NCBI GenBank assembly: GCA_009746045.1
Contig: RPFO01000154.1
Coordinates: 2,298,501 to 2,361,000 of the forward strand
Length of the DNA: 62,500 bases
From: Mesostigma viride
Lineage: Eukaryota > Streptophyta > Mesostigmatophyceae > Mesostigmatales > Mesostigmataceae
Direction: 5' to 3'
The notes below the pieces were generated by a model. The model made no database searches. It saw nothing but the letters and a program-made list of their open reading frames with translations, and was not told the DNA's origin. Below, in pieces: positions 32,510-43,563 of this stretch (the first letter of the stretch is position 1; the number at the start of each line of letters is the position of its first letter). A program made the position numbers and the translations under genes.

Positions 32510-32521
32510 ATGGTTGTAGCC

Positions 32522-35500
32522 ATGGCTTCACAATCGTTGGCGATGCCCGTTTCTCGCCCCGTGAGCCTACGACGCGAGGCGACGCTAACACGTACGAAGA
32601 ATCCAGAGAAAGCAATGCCGTCCCAAGCCGCTCATTTATCCAGCAGCTTTCTTGGAGCCTCCAAGTCAAGACTATGCCATTCGTTGCTGATCACATCCAC
32701 GGGATTGAGAGGCATGCAGCATTGTAGGGGCCAGGTGGTCACGGCATCCGCGAACTTTGAGGGCAAACGCGTTGTCTGTACCCGCGAGCATGGCAAAAAC
32801 GATGCCTTAATGAAAGCTTTGGTACGTTTAGTTAGTTTTCAAAAGAACCTTGTATATCATAAATCGGTTAGTAATGTGGGTGGAGAGAAATTGGTCTGCC
32901 TCCACTGAACGGGTTTGGCCCATCCACATCTTAGTCGCCTAATCGAGGCTAAGCATACAGCGCAATCGCCTCGTCTTGCCATAAACAATATGTGTATAAT
33001 TACCACTCATCCGGCAAGAATAACACCAGCCAATACGCCTCGTTTGCGTGGCACCTTAATATCCGACCGCAATAAGCAGTCTCATTTTGTTCGGATGCGG
33101 ACTCGGCATCTGTGCGCTCCCCGCAGGCTCGATCACGTTTCCCGATGGGTCTTTGTCTGCCGGCCAGACGGCAGTTGATCGACATAGCATATAACCATAT
33201 GAATGAGCATGAAAACCTTTTTGTGGTGCATTGTAAGCATGTGGCGCGCATACGAACCGATGTAAACCCATTACTGTATATATTGTAAGCGTGTCTAACA
33301 CATTCTCCTGGTGTTCACCTGGCTCTTCTCGCAGAGTGAATTCGGGGTCCACTGTATGGAGCTGCCCCTGATCGAGCATGGGGACGGGCCCGACGCGGCC
33401 ACGCTCCCCGGCGCCCTGAAAGGTATTCTGACAAGCCAGGCCGTCTTTCGTTTGAACGCTGTTTCTCTTTTTTATCATTATTTTGTGTTAGCTTGTATCA
33501 CTTCATGTTTAGTGCTTACCGCAAATTCACGTTGTTTAGTGTGTTGAGTAGCAAGCAATGGTAGCGCTCACAAGCAGCAATTTTGTAGAGTGGGTTCTAG
33601 TGACGCTCGCAAGTGTTCTTGCTGATGCCCCCCCCACACCAACCCTCCATTTCCAGTTGTTTCCGTCTTGCATGGTAGTGCTGAGGGGATCAATCCAACT
33701 GCTGTTCTATTTCCACCTTCCACAGCCCAGATAGCCTTATTTCAGCATGCTCGTCTTTCGACTTAAGAATCAATGTGCAAATTCTCACCGTTGTGTTTGT
33801 CACCTCAGCTTCACTCGTCGTCACCAGGATTGCTGTGCCCATTCCCATAAGCCCCGTTTGGCCACATCCATGGCCTTTAATCGTGGGCCGGCGAATGTTC
33901 AAGAGATGATTGTGTACAGTTGCTGCCATGCCAAGCCAACCTAACGGCTTCCCATGGCACCCCCCTGCTATAGTGACCATGATGTGCCCACCTAAGTGAC
34001 CACATTAAGATGGGGACCCTCTACTATGGTGACGATGAAGTGCCCACTTGCTACGGCTTCGCAAGGCGACCGCCTTGGGTTGGTTTTCGATCTTGTTGCT
34101 ATGCCAGGGACCTCACCACTGATTGTTGGTACCAGACAGCCAGGCTCGCGCAGTGTTGGTTTCGGGACTCTTGTTGGGGACTTGACCATATCCACCTTGA
34201 TGGGTGGATGCAGCAGCCATCTGGAGGTATTGTTTTCCTTTGTGGTGGGAACTTGTAGGAAAGTGTATTGAAGATAGTGGATGGCCCTCCGCCTCGTGCA
34301 AAATACTCGTTGATCGTACTTTGGAAAGGTGCAAAATACTCGTTCTTTGGAAAGGTGCAAAATACTCGTTCTTTGGAAAGGTGCGAAATACTCGTTCTTT
34401 GGAAAGGTGGATGACTCCATGGGGAAAGCAGGCTGAGCAGGTCTACACTTTGTGTGATTTCTGAGGCCCGAACCGCAGGCATCCGCAGGCCAAAGAGTAG
34501 AATTTGTTGGAGTCGCATCCCATGGTGCTATGCGCCGTCCTCCTAAAAGTTGCGGGGCAGCAACCCATGGCGCTCACACACGTCTGCAAAGCAGTCGGCA
34601 TCATATTCGCACTGTCAACGGGGCGAAGACCCTAGTCAATTAGTGCCCTGATTGATCGCATAATATCAGTTGGTCGATGGCTACAGCATTACCCAAACAA
34701 AGAACGCCCAAGGAACAACCTCGCTCGCATCCTGTCTTGCTTGCTCTACAGGTTGACAGTGTAAACTGATGCAGTTGATGTTATGGCTGCCAGAATCGTG
34801 GGATGTTTTGACTCAATACATGTGGGGTGTGTGGTTGTGTCGGTGGCCAGAATCGTGGGACTGGGTCTGCATCACGTCCCCGGAAGCCGCAGCCGTCTTC
34901 CTGCGCGCCTGGAGGTACGTTTCGTGTAGGACGGAGAGAAATTATTACATCATTTAGCGGGCAATACAAGGAGAAGAACAACATGACTCGGTAGAGGATG
35001 ATGCTGGTACTATTCAAGGACACTTGGGTCCAATGTCACACATCCAGTGTGTACCTGGCCTGGCCCAGTCCGGGGCGCGATCGACTTGGTATCACAGAGA
35101 CTGCTACGGGTCATGGGTCGGCAGCTTGAGTCTGCTGTCATTGGTCATTGACGGTTGCATGCAAAGTATGCCAGATGTCCTATTCCCGAATCATATGGTA
35201 CCCGATTTAACTGTTTCCATTCTAGTTCTGTTACCCTTATTCAGTTCTTGCCCAGACGTCCTGCGTTCGGACCCTAGTGGTACCCTCTTCCACCGACATT
35301 GCTACAGTTGGGGGCCCCGTGGCATGCGGGCGCGCACTGACGGCACTGTGCGTGCATAACTGTTGCCACCCACGTGTACTATTGGGTTCCAGCGACTTCC
35401 TACCACATGGGACTTAGTAGTGATTTATGCATGTTCGCTTATTATGACGTTTCTGCATGCTCGCTCTTTGCTTGTGGAGGTGCACCCACCCACCCAATAT

Positions 35501-38500
35501 AACATTAAACTAGGATGCACCGCTGTCTACCAATTACCAGATGTCTGCCTTGTTGCTATATTTCTGCATGTGCTTGCGCACAGGGAGGCGGGCCAGCCAG
35601 CCATTGACGTTGCGGTGGTGGGCGAAGGGACGGGCAAAGTACTGGCGGCGGCCGGCGTGAAACCGGCTTTTGTGCCCCCGATCGGTGAGGTTTATCACCG
35701 CAATATATCCCAGGGATGTGGCCGGGATGACATGGTTGTTGTCAAAGGTCTTGCCCCAACCATGGCCACCTTTGTCAAAGGTCTTGCCCCATTCATGGCC
35801 ACCTTTGTCAAAGGTCTTGCCTCAATCATGGCCACCTTTGTCAAAGGTCTTGCCCCAATCATGGCCACCTTTGTCAAAGGTCTTGCCCCAATCATGGCCA
35901 CCTTTGTCAAAGGTATCGCCCCATTCATGGCCACCTTTGTCAACGGTCTTGCCCCATCCATGGCCACCTTGGTGCGCATGAATGGGGCAAGTCTTTTGAC
36001 GTTGGTGCGCATCTTGTGTCTTACATAGAATGCTTTACTTTGAATTTCTTATAACGTTTTACTCAGGGTGTCCATGTCTCGCGTAGAATAGTTTGCATTA
36101 CTTGGCTGAAGGATGCTCTTGTCTGGCTGGGTGGCACGATACTTTCGCTTGTTGCCATGCAGCTCACAGTCCACAGTGCCGTCAATGGAAGCCATCCCTG
36201 AGCCTCGCGGCGTTTTAATACCAGCCATTTGACACACCTGGCGTTCTCTGCTTCGGCTCCCATTACTGCACCCTTAGTGTAGTAACTGCTTTCACCCATC
36301 TCCTATCAAGCATACCTTGCCACCCACATATTGTTTCGCTGTATCCCCCCCTATTCCCTTTTCTCTGTTCCCAAATTTCGGTCCTCTACGTTTCTGTCTT
36401 CCTGCGGCCCCAGACGAGCTTATCTTATTTTCACGGAGATAAGAAAATTCCTGGCTCCTATCTCCTGGCTCCTGGCCACTCATTGCCCCTACTCCTGGCT
36501 CCTATCGTCCTGGCTCCTGTCTCGAAGGCACTGAAGTCTCAATCGCCCAACCATACATCTTCCCTGGGGAGCTGTTTTCTCATTCCCAACTTGTTGTTGT
36601 GCCTTATCCTGCCACCCAATCTCGACAGCCAACGCCAAGAGCATGTCCGCAGAGCTCCCCATGGGCCACCGCTCTAATGCCAACAAACGCGTCCTCTACC
36701 CGGCATCGGCCAAGGCATCGGATGACCTGGGTAGGAGCTTTCTCTTGCAAACTTGGTCTGGGTAAAACACCTCTCTCCCTTACCAGCTTGGTCGGAATAG
36801 GAGGGCTGACTGTCCTTACTAACTTGGTCAGGGTAGGCGCGCTGCTCTTTCTTACTAACTCGGTCCGGGTTGGATGACTTTTTTCCCTTACTAGCATGGG
36901 CAGGGGCAGGGTAGGTGAGCTGCTGTTTCTTTCTGACCTGGCTGGGATGCACTACTTCTTTGCAAGGCCACCTTCAAATATATGTCTGATGGCTTAGAAG
37001 ATGTTGGGTCGCGGGACATTCCTGTGCGGTCCCGTGCTTTCACTCTACGGCTTCGCAAAGGGGTTGGCTTGCGATAATGTTGCTGGTGTGTGGGCGCAAG
37101 AGCTGCCATGCTGGGTGTAGATACTTGCTGTAGAGCACACAGGCATGCTTGGGCTGAAGTTGGGTTGAAGTTGGGTTGAAGTTGCCACTGTTAGTAAGTA
37201 TTGCCAATCAATGTGAGCTTGTCCTTGAATAGCTTGTCCTATATTCCTTTTGTTACTGCCTTTGTTATCATAACTTTGATATGTGAACGTAAACGGATGT
37301 ATGGTCTTGTCTTGGTTTCACCGTGCACGTTTTATGAATACAAATAGTTCTAAGGGCTGGATAAAAGGTTATAGGGGCCATTTCGTTAGAATGTTGCGTG
37401 CCCCTTTTAAATGTGAATGGACGTGTTTAGCATGCCCGCCTTTTCTAACCTCCGAATACTTCCTGTTGTCGGACCTTGTGCAACCCTTGTGCCCACCCCT
37501 TGTGCCCACCCCTTGTGCCCTCCCTTTGTGCCCGCCCCTTGTGCCCACCCCTTGTGCCCACCCCTTGTGCCCACCCCTTGTGCCCACCCCTTGTGCCCAC
37601 CCCTTGTGCCCACCCCTTGTGCCCACCCCTTGTGCCCACCCCTTGTGCCCACCCCTTGTGCCCACCCCTTGTGCCCACCCCTTGTGCCCGCCCCTTGTGC
37701 CCGCTCCTTGTGCCCACCCCTTGTGCCCACCCCTTGTGCCCACCCCTTGTGCCCACCCCTTGTGCCCACCCCTTGTGCCCACCCCTTGTGCCCACCCCTT
37801 GTGCCCACCCCTTGCGCCCACCCCTTGTGTGCAGAGGAGGGTTTGACGAGCCGCGGTTTTTCGGTGACTCGGCTAAACACGTACACAACGGTGAGAACCA
37901 AGTAAAACCCAGCACATCACAACGCCCTTTTTGTACATCGTACGTTTCCATAACTTTATTGGAAGGTTCACTGGGTACATGTGGTTTCAATAAGGACCTT
38001 TCGCTCCAGATTGATACAGACAAGAAGCCCAACAAAGCCCACGGCATTTTCCCACCCATGTCCAGAGATGATGTCTCCGTTTCACACGAGTAATATTTCT
38101 CTTCTGAGGTTGTGAGAGTGTTGCTTCGTTGCTGCTCTGCTACACTGTACTTTGCATTCGACCCACCCATGTCATGTTATCGGATTTGTTTACATTCCTT
38201 ACTTAATGTCTTTTGGGTTGCGTTCATCAACGCCTTTCCCGGTGGACGCTGGCGATACGGCAGGTCACCGTGAAGCACATCACTGATGATGAGCGGAAGG
38301 CGGCCCTGGCCGCCAGCGCAGTCGCATTTGGGTCGCCAACGGCTGTCCGGTGAGGCCCCCTGTCCCGCCACCTTACTGATGTTTATGGGCATTGTATCCT
38401 TGTGGATGCTGAGTCACTGTCAGCATAGATGGTCGCATGATTCTTGAGGTCAATAATATTTAGTTGTCAAAACCTTGAAGAAATGAAGAACTCGAGGGCG

Positions 38501-40190
38501 GGGGGTGCGGGGGGGAATGGATAAGGCCGGTATTCATCCGTTCTCTCTCCCCACGCATGTGCAAGGCCGTACTACTGATTTCCTTACCCGCTTTGCCATA
38601 TCAGCCCCCACTGCCCAGCCCCAAATACACTACCATCGTCATGCCCCCCATCAGGTAGGGCATGCATGTACCAGACATGCAATGCTTCCTAGGGTGACGA
38701 GCTTGGGTAAGCCCTGGTTATGGGGGCATGCCTTGTTCATATCACTGAATGAGCTGCTTGAATCAGCCGCTGAATCACTGAATGAGGAGACAACTGTGTA
38801 TCTGTCCATGGTTGTCTCACTTAACGTATGAGTGAGCTACTCATGACAGTTCTTGATGCGCTGCCGATCGCTGCATTATCTCGCTTTTCTGTCCCCGCCT
38901 GTGCAGGGCGTGGATGCAGCTGGTGGGGTCCCTGGATGTCCCTGCTGCCTGCATCGGCTCCACGTCGGCCGTCGCGGCGGAGAAAGCCGGCATGAAGCAC
39001 ATCTACTACCCGCAGCAGCCCGGCATTCCGGGGTAAGCATTTGTCAGGATAGGGCTGTGTCTTTCACTACTCGTGGTTATCGTAAGCTATTGGCTACATA
39101 GACTTGCGCCATACATATAATGGCTACGCTAGTTATGCTGAAGCTATTGGCTCAAGAGACATTGTCTGTGAGTATGCAGGCCTCTCCGTGATTTGGAACA
39201 AGATGATGGACAAGGCCAAGTGGGCCCAGGTCATAGAGGACAACGAACCCCCTCCCGTGGGGAAGCGCCCGCGTTTGCAAACACGCGGGAAGCACGCTAG
39301 ACAGGACCCCCAGGGTAGAGAGCTTAGAATAGAGTTTACTTGATGTTGTAGATAGATCAGACCGGTAGGATTGTGTGTCCCCCTCCATCCATCCATCCAT
39401 CCATCCATCCATCCATCCACCCACCCACCCACCCACCCACCCACCCACCCACCCACCCACCCACCCACCCACCCACCCACCCACCCACCCACCCACCCAC
39501 CCACCCACCCACCCACCCACCCACCCACCCACCCACCCACCCACCCACCCACCCTTCCACCCACCCACCCACCCACCCACCCACCCACCCACCCACCCAC
39601 CCACCCACCCACCCACCCACCCACCCACCCACCCACCCACCCACCCACCCACCCACCCACCCACCCACCCACCCACCCACCCACCCACCCACCCACCCAC
39701 CCACCCACCCACCCACCCACCCACCACCCACCCACCCACCCACCCACCCACCCACCCACCCACCCACCCACCCACCCATCCATCCATCCATCCATCCATC
39801 CATCCATCCATCCATCCATCCATCCATCCATCCATCCATCCATCCATCCATCCATCCATCCATCCATCCATCCATCCATCCATCGGGGTTAATGCTCCGT
39901 GACTCCCCAACGGGAGCACGAGTCTAATTAATTAATTCCTTAATGCCAGCCACCTACTTCAGCACATTTCAAGCTGTCTGCAGCATCGATGCGTGCCACA
40001 CCATATTGGCAACAACTCTATCTTTGGACCGATGCCATTCACTGCTCATGCCTGTATCCGCAAAGCTGAAAGATGTTTATTTACATTGCATGCACTCATA
40101 ACTCCATACGTGTTTTTTTCAACTGTGTGGCTTCACCCAACCAGGTGGGTGGAGAGCGTGAAGGATGCACTCGCTGCAGTCAAGAAATGA
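32522..40190 (+). CDS. UROS: Uroporphyrinogen-III synthase, nine exons
   Basis: Exons 32522-32821, 33335-33422, 34851-34914, 35584-35684, 36629-36730, 37835-37890, 38264-38349, 38907-39032 and 40145-40190; 322 codons with all eight junctions in phase. The enzyme closes hydroxymethylbilane with D-ring inversion to uroporphyrinogen III, the common precursor of haem and chlorophyll. Residues 1 to about 85 are Ser/Arg-rich and suit a chloroplast transit peptide; an ATG four codons upstream (32510) is an alternative. The HEM4 domain follows in order: [131 protein letters not shown]. Low overall conservation is normal for this family, but these blocks match plant enzymes well. Several introns contain minisatellites or copied splice junctions. 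Confidence 0.93.
34784..34862 (+). repeat. Duplicate of the exon 3 acceptor (UROS intron 2)
   Basis: GGTGGCCAG/AATCGTGGGACTGGG is the true acceptor (34851). GGCTGCCAG/AATCGTGGGATGTTT stands 57 bases upstream (34794), so ten exon bases and the AG were duplicated. Confidence 0.8.
35730..35965 (+). repeat. 33-bp minisatellite in UROS intron 4
   Basis: About seven units of TTTGTCAAAGGTCTTGCCCC followed by AATCATGGCCACC, starting 45 bases after the donor at 35685. The unit length keeps frames open but has no coding role here. Unlike other intronic arrays in the window this unit contains AG. Confidence 0.9.
36721..36955 (+). repeat. 36-bp array starting at the exon 5 donor (UROS intron 5)
   Basis: The donor GACCTGG/GTAGGAGCTTTCTCTT is followed by five or six diverged units of ACTTGGTCAGGGTAGGCG then CGCTGCTCTTTCTTACTA (at about 36750, 36785, 36821, 36857, 36893 and 36935). 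Several keep a GGGTAGG donor-like core (36831, 36910). Confidence 0.65.
37480..37828 (+). repeat. 13-bp minisatellite abutting the exon 6 acceptor (UROS intron 5)
   Basis: About 27 units of CCCACCCCTTGTG end four bases before the TGCAG acceptor (exon starts 37835). The unit is pyrimidine-rich and has no AG, so the array acts as a 350-base extension of the polypyrimidine tract. Period 13 opens all frames on both strands; the resulting proteins are artefacts. Confidence 0.9.
39241..39350 (+). repeat. Dispersed repeat shared with 50630-50715
   Basis: GTGGGGAAGCGCCC, CAGGACCCCCAGGGTAGAG, GAATAGAGT and a GTTGTAGAT end correspond in order to GTGGGCAAGCGCCC, CAGGAAGGGG, GAATTAGAGTAG and TTTTGTAGAT at 50636-50714. 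It lies in UROS intron 8. Confidence 0.5.
39385..39884 (+). repeat. 500-bp (CCAT)/(CCAC) tetranucleotide array in UROS intron 8
   Basis: (CCAT)8, then about 90 units of (CCAC) with one TTCC interruption and one 3-base slip at 39723, then about 27 units of (CCAT). The symmetric CCAT-CCAC-CCAT order suggests that a CCAC variant expanded inside an older CCAT array. All proteins readable from it (THPP, WVGG, IHPS) are artefacts. Confidence 0.98.
39889..39946 (+). mobile_element. Tiny retroposed 3' end with CTCCCCAACGGGAG hairpin
   Basis: TCCGTGACTCCCCAACGGGA, GCACGAGTC and TAATTAATTAATT are flanked by TTAATGC on both sides (39889-39895 and 39940-39946), a probable target-site duplication. It belongs to the hairpin family listed at 47060-47575. 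Confidence 0.6.
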
Positions 40191-40902
40191 TCAGGTCTGC
40201 TGTATCGGCAAACCTGGGTACTCCCTTGTCTAGGCCAAGGTCGTGTGGTACAATGTGGTAGAAATAGTGACTCGGGCCCGTGGCCCGCAGTTTGTCAAAT
40301 TAGTTAGTTGTCTCACTTGTTAGATAGTTAGACATGCATTTTCATTCCACCACGTACGCATTCCATAATTAATCCATATAGGACGTGTGCTCACGCGACG
40401 CAGGTGCCTGCAAATTAACTACGCAAATTAACATGCGCGACCGTTCAAATTTCACCCCAGCGATGCATGCATGCAATCGAGTTCCATTCGATCTTGTGAC
40501 CTGCACAGGTGCAAGATTGAGCTCAGCTGCCGCGGGCGCTTCGATCGTTTTGGCCCGATCGTGAAATTGCAAGGCAGGCTTCCAGGCTGTACAGCCATTT
40601 CATTCTTCTATTGACATTTTATATGCCGTCGCTTTCACTCACAGCACAAGCATTACTCCAGTTGCATGTCTTAGAAAATCTGTTCACTGCATATACTTAC
40701 AAGTTGTTCCTATGTTTCCATATTCATTAATTTGACACGTGGTCCCATTGCACGGGAAGCTCCACAGACTGACTAGCATTATAACCCTCATGATAAATTG
40801 GTGGATAGAGATAGAAGCAATAGCAACGTCATGCGTCCAATCATGAATCTAGCTATCTCACTTTGTATCTAATGTATCCTATCACCCGGGCGCTCAAACA
40901 GT
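40191..40902. other. Convergent 3' flanks of UROS and the SnoaL-like gene
   Basis: No gene, array or recognisable repeat family seen in these 712 bases. Confidence 0.5.
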
Positions 40903-41625
40903 TTAAGCATACGTGCCCGCGTCCGAGCATCTGTCCACGGTGCCGTCCCCGATCTTCATCCCATCCATCCCATAGATACCCTGCTGCACCCAGCTGGTGA
41001 ACAGCGGGAAGAAGCCGGGGTCCACGACCACGACCCGCTTCTGGAAGCGCCACCCCTTTTTGGTGCGGACGACGCGGCTCTCGGGGTAGACGTTTGTGGC
41101 GACCACGTAGGGGGGGCACCTCGTCTCCAACAGGAGCAGGTAATGCGTGACGAGGACCAGGTTCTTGTTGACCGGCTGAATGACGATGTTGGTCGCGTGG
41201 TGGCGCTTGCCGTACACGAGCCCGCGGGGGCCGGACATGGCCTCCTGCGCGCGGCGCATGTCGGCCAGTGTGGTGAAGTTGCCCAAGGCGAGGTTGTAGA
41301 AGCCCTGGAAGTCTCGCTCATCCTCCACCCAGCACGCCATGTGGGCCTCCACGTCCCCCGAGTCCAGGGCCAGAAGATAGCGGCTAAGTAGGTTCTGAAT
41401 CGCAAGGTAATCGCGGAAACTGAGGTCGACATCATCGCCTGCAGTCTCACCGCGAGCGGGGTCGCCGCCATCGGGTTTGATACCCTGAAGCATGCGGCGG
41501 GAATGGATGCCATCCTCAAGGCTCAGAGATTCGTTGGCAGCTGCCACGATGCCCATGGCAATGCCAGCTGCGTTTATAAGGGGCATGACTAAAAAAAGAA
41601 AAGGGCCTGCTCTTAGGGTTGGCAT
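40903..41625 (-). CDS. SnoaL/NTF2-like domain protein with N-terminal hydrophobic signal
   Basis: One exon of 240 codons from ATG 41625; an upstream in-frame ATG at 41769 would add 48 residues with another hydrophobic stretch. From 41625 the N-terminus (MPTLRAGPFLFLVMPLINAA) looks like a signal peptide or anchor. Residues about 70-210 fit the SnoaL_4/NTF2 fold: DLSFRDYLAIQNLLSRYLLA followed by DSGDVEAHMACWVEDE, then a ring-hydroxylating-dioxygenase-beta-like pattern with GKRHHATNIVI (the His pair common in this superfamily), VLVTHYLLLLE and WRFQKRVVVVDP. Such proteins are cyclases, isomerases or binding proteins; the substrate cannot be read from the sequence. Convergent with UROS. Confidence 0.7.
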   Translation of the reverse strand: MPTLRAGPFLFLVMPLINAAGIAMGIVAAANESLSLEDGIHSRRMLQGIKPDGGDPARGETAGDDVDLSFRDYLAIQNLLSRYLLALDSGDVEAHMACWVEDERDFQGFYNLALGNFTTLADMRRAQEAMSGPRGLVYGKRHHATNIVIQPVNKNLVLVTHYLLLLETRCPPYVVATNVYPESRVVRTKKGWRFQKRVVVVDPGFFPLFTSWVQQGIYGMDGMKIGDGTVDRCSDAGTYA

Positions 41626-41769
41626 TTCCTCGATATCAGGCCGTTCCTTTCGGACCGATGTATTGTTAAGTTGATGCGTTAGCAGAGGCACGCAGATAAA
41701 CACGGAGAGCAAATGCGCGAGGAGATGCAGGATTTTTTCCACATAATTATTCATAGGATACTCACCCAT

Positions 41770-42613
41770 CTAATACGTCATCAGACGATCTCTTACCGAG
41801 GGTCGCTGGACCTTCTGGCTCGCATCCGCAGAGGCGCAGACTGCAGAGTGCAGAGCAGCGCTCAAAATCCAGACGCATGAACACCGAATGTCTGCCGTAG
41901 CGGTTTAACTAGTGAATATCCATAGCAACATATGCCTGCTTGTATGCTGTGTCCCAGATTGAGACCGGCCATAGCATGAGGTAATCGGGATTTTCCCTAG
42001 TGCATGACGTATTGACGAACCGGTGCCTGCTCTTCACCGGCCAGGTTGCCACGTGTCGCTTGATGGAGCTGTGTCGGCTGGACTGGAGCTCACAGTTTTT
42101 CCGGGTAAATGGGTATTTTTATTCACCAATAGGAATATCATTAGGTGAAGAGGTACCACGTATCGACCATCTGGTTACCCTCTGAGGGTAGTGTGATAGG
42201 TGAAAGGTTTAGAAAGGAGCATTGTGTGACCAGGGGAGCTCACAGTTTTTCCAGGTAAATAGGTGTACGTTTATTCCAAATATAGCCAGTAGTTAATCCC
42301 TGCTAAGCCTAGGGTATCAAGATGGCAGTGGCTAAAACGGAGCCTTACTAGACCACGGAAGCCACTGGACTTCTAAGGGGTTGTCATTGGGCATGTGGGT
42401 AAAGATCCTGTTTTTGCCCATGAGGTCATGAAAGATCTCAAGTGGGCTGGGCTTATCCTGGTCCGCGCCAGGGTCCCAGATTTTGTTGGAGCTCACAGTT
42501 TTTCGGGGAAATGGGTATATTTTATTAGCCAATTATGGACCAAAGAGGTGAGAGGGGAAATGAGTATCAGCGAATCCTAATGAATCTGAGATATCGACTG
42601 GAGCTCACAGTCA
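41770..42613 (-). mobile_element. Nested 3' ends of LINEs inserted at a repeated target
   Basis: Three LINE 3' ends on the minus strand terminate at the same sequence: plus-strand GGAGCTCACAGTTTTTCCGG at 42090, GGAGCTCACAGTTTTTCCAG at 42236 and GGAGCTCACAGTTTTTCGGG at 42489, each followed by TAAAT/AAAT and an AATAAA-like motif. A fourth GGAGCTCACAG without a LINE end is at 42600. In LINE sense each ends GGAAAAA and is followed by CTGTGAGCTCC. Before 42080 the sequence is unique. Confidence 0.6.
42332..42487 (-). pseudogene. Diverged LINE ORF2 C-terminus fragment
   Basis: The frame KIWDPGADQDKPSPLEIFHD, ending VQWLPWSSKAPF and a stop, aligns with the last 48 residues of the LINE at 22413 (KVWDPGPNNDTPSPLEVFHA ... 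VQWLPWSQGAPY). It is an older relative, interrupted at 42487 by another LINE 3' end. Confidence 0.8.
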
Positions 42614-42781
42614 TCACCGTTGTTGTTGTTGTTGGGTCCCACGCCGCACATGGGCAGCAGAGAATCCATAGTGGCCGAGGGCCGGATATTTTTAGTATCG
42701 GTGGTACTATCGGGGCACTGTGACATCGCCGTACAGTAGGCATTAATGCGTGTAATGATGACCGGCGACAGCTCATCACAC
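42614..42781 (-). mobile_element. Copy of the (CAA)n-tailed GTCCCACGCCGCACATGGG element
   Basis: GTTGTTGTTGTTGTTGG, TCCCACGCCGCACATGGGCA, GAGGGCCGGATAT and GTATCGGTGGTACTATCGGG, GCACTG are colinear with 49205-49690 apart from an insertion in the latter. The 42792 LINE copy inserted just beyond. Confidence 0.65.
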
Positions 42782-42791
42782 AACTGTTGTC

Positions 42792-43552
42792 CCTGGATCA
42801 AGAACATTACCTTGGCAGTTGATCACCCATTGGTTGACAAACGGGCCACCGACGTCCAGCACCTGCTTATGCATCGGGCCATCGGGGTCAATTCCCAATT
42901 GCACCACCGGTACTCCCACGCGGCGGCGTGCTTATGCAACTTTCCAGATGAAACAATTGAGCACAGATTTCTGGACTGCCAACTCGCCGGGGTTTGGCAA
43001 TGGCTGCTGGGTATATGGGCCAAGTGGATGGCTATTACAGCTCCCCCCACCACCGTCACACTATCTACGGTTATTTTCGGCATCACGGGATTACGGGACG
43101 CGAGCCTCACAGCCAACCAGATGGCATGGATATGGCTACGCACGACGATGCTTCACACCATATGGCAAGTTCGCAACGAGACCGTATTCACGTTACGTGC
43201 CGCGTACACGAGAGGTGCCGTGGTCCGCCGGTTTATCTCCTCTTGGAACCTGGCTATGCGTCGTTACTGGCTCCTGGCGACGGAACAACACAAAGTATGG
43301 GACCCGGGCCCTAACAATGACACCCCCAGCCCCCTGGAAGTCTTCCATGCACTCATGGGCATGAACCAGGTCTTTACACGTATGCCGGATGACGATATAT
43401 CTACAGTACAATGGCTACCTTGGTCGCAGGGCGCGCCTTATTAATGCGGGCACCCCAATTTAGGCAAAACTAGGCATTTCAGGCTATTTTTGGCATACCT
43501 GGGTCACCTTAACTGTTATATGGAAATAAACTAACACCCATTTCACCGGAAA
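42792..43552 (+). mobile_element. 5'-truncated LINE copy matching 25366-26126
   Basis: The 761 bases correspond without a difference that I can see to the 3' end of the LINE at 22413-26126 (offset 17426), including the last 217 codons and the 3' UTR. AACTGTTGTCCCT stands at both ends (42782-42794 and 43551-43563), a 13-bp target-site duplication that overlaps the element ends by microhomology. The open frame readable from 42746 is partly host DNA fused to the LINE C-terminus and is not a gene. Confidence 0.95.
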
Positions 43553-43563
43553 CTGTTGTCCCT

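Noticed and set aside
35730-35965. CRISPR-like array
   Set aside because: Units are directly contiguous without variable spacers, and the DNA is nuclear eukaryotic; it is a minisatellite.
37283-38170. Long open frames on both strands through the 13-bp array
   Set aside because: All frames stay open because the 13-bp unit lacks stops in every phase; the region is an intron of UROS plus its 56-base exon.
39133-39927. Open frames of WVGG, THPP and IHPS repeats
   Set aside because: Products of the CCAC/CCAT array; not genes.
42746-43444. 232-codon frame as an independent gene
   Set aside because: Only the first dozen codons are host sequence; the rest is the truncated LINE copy with its target duplication.
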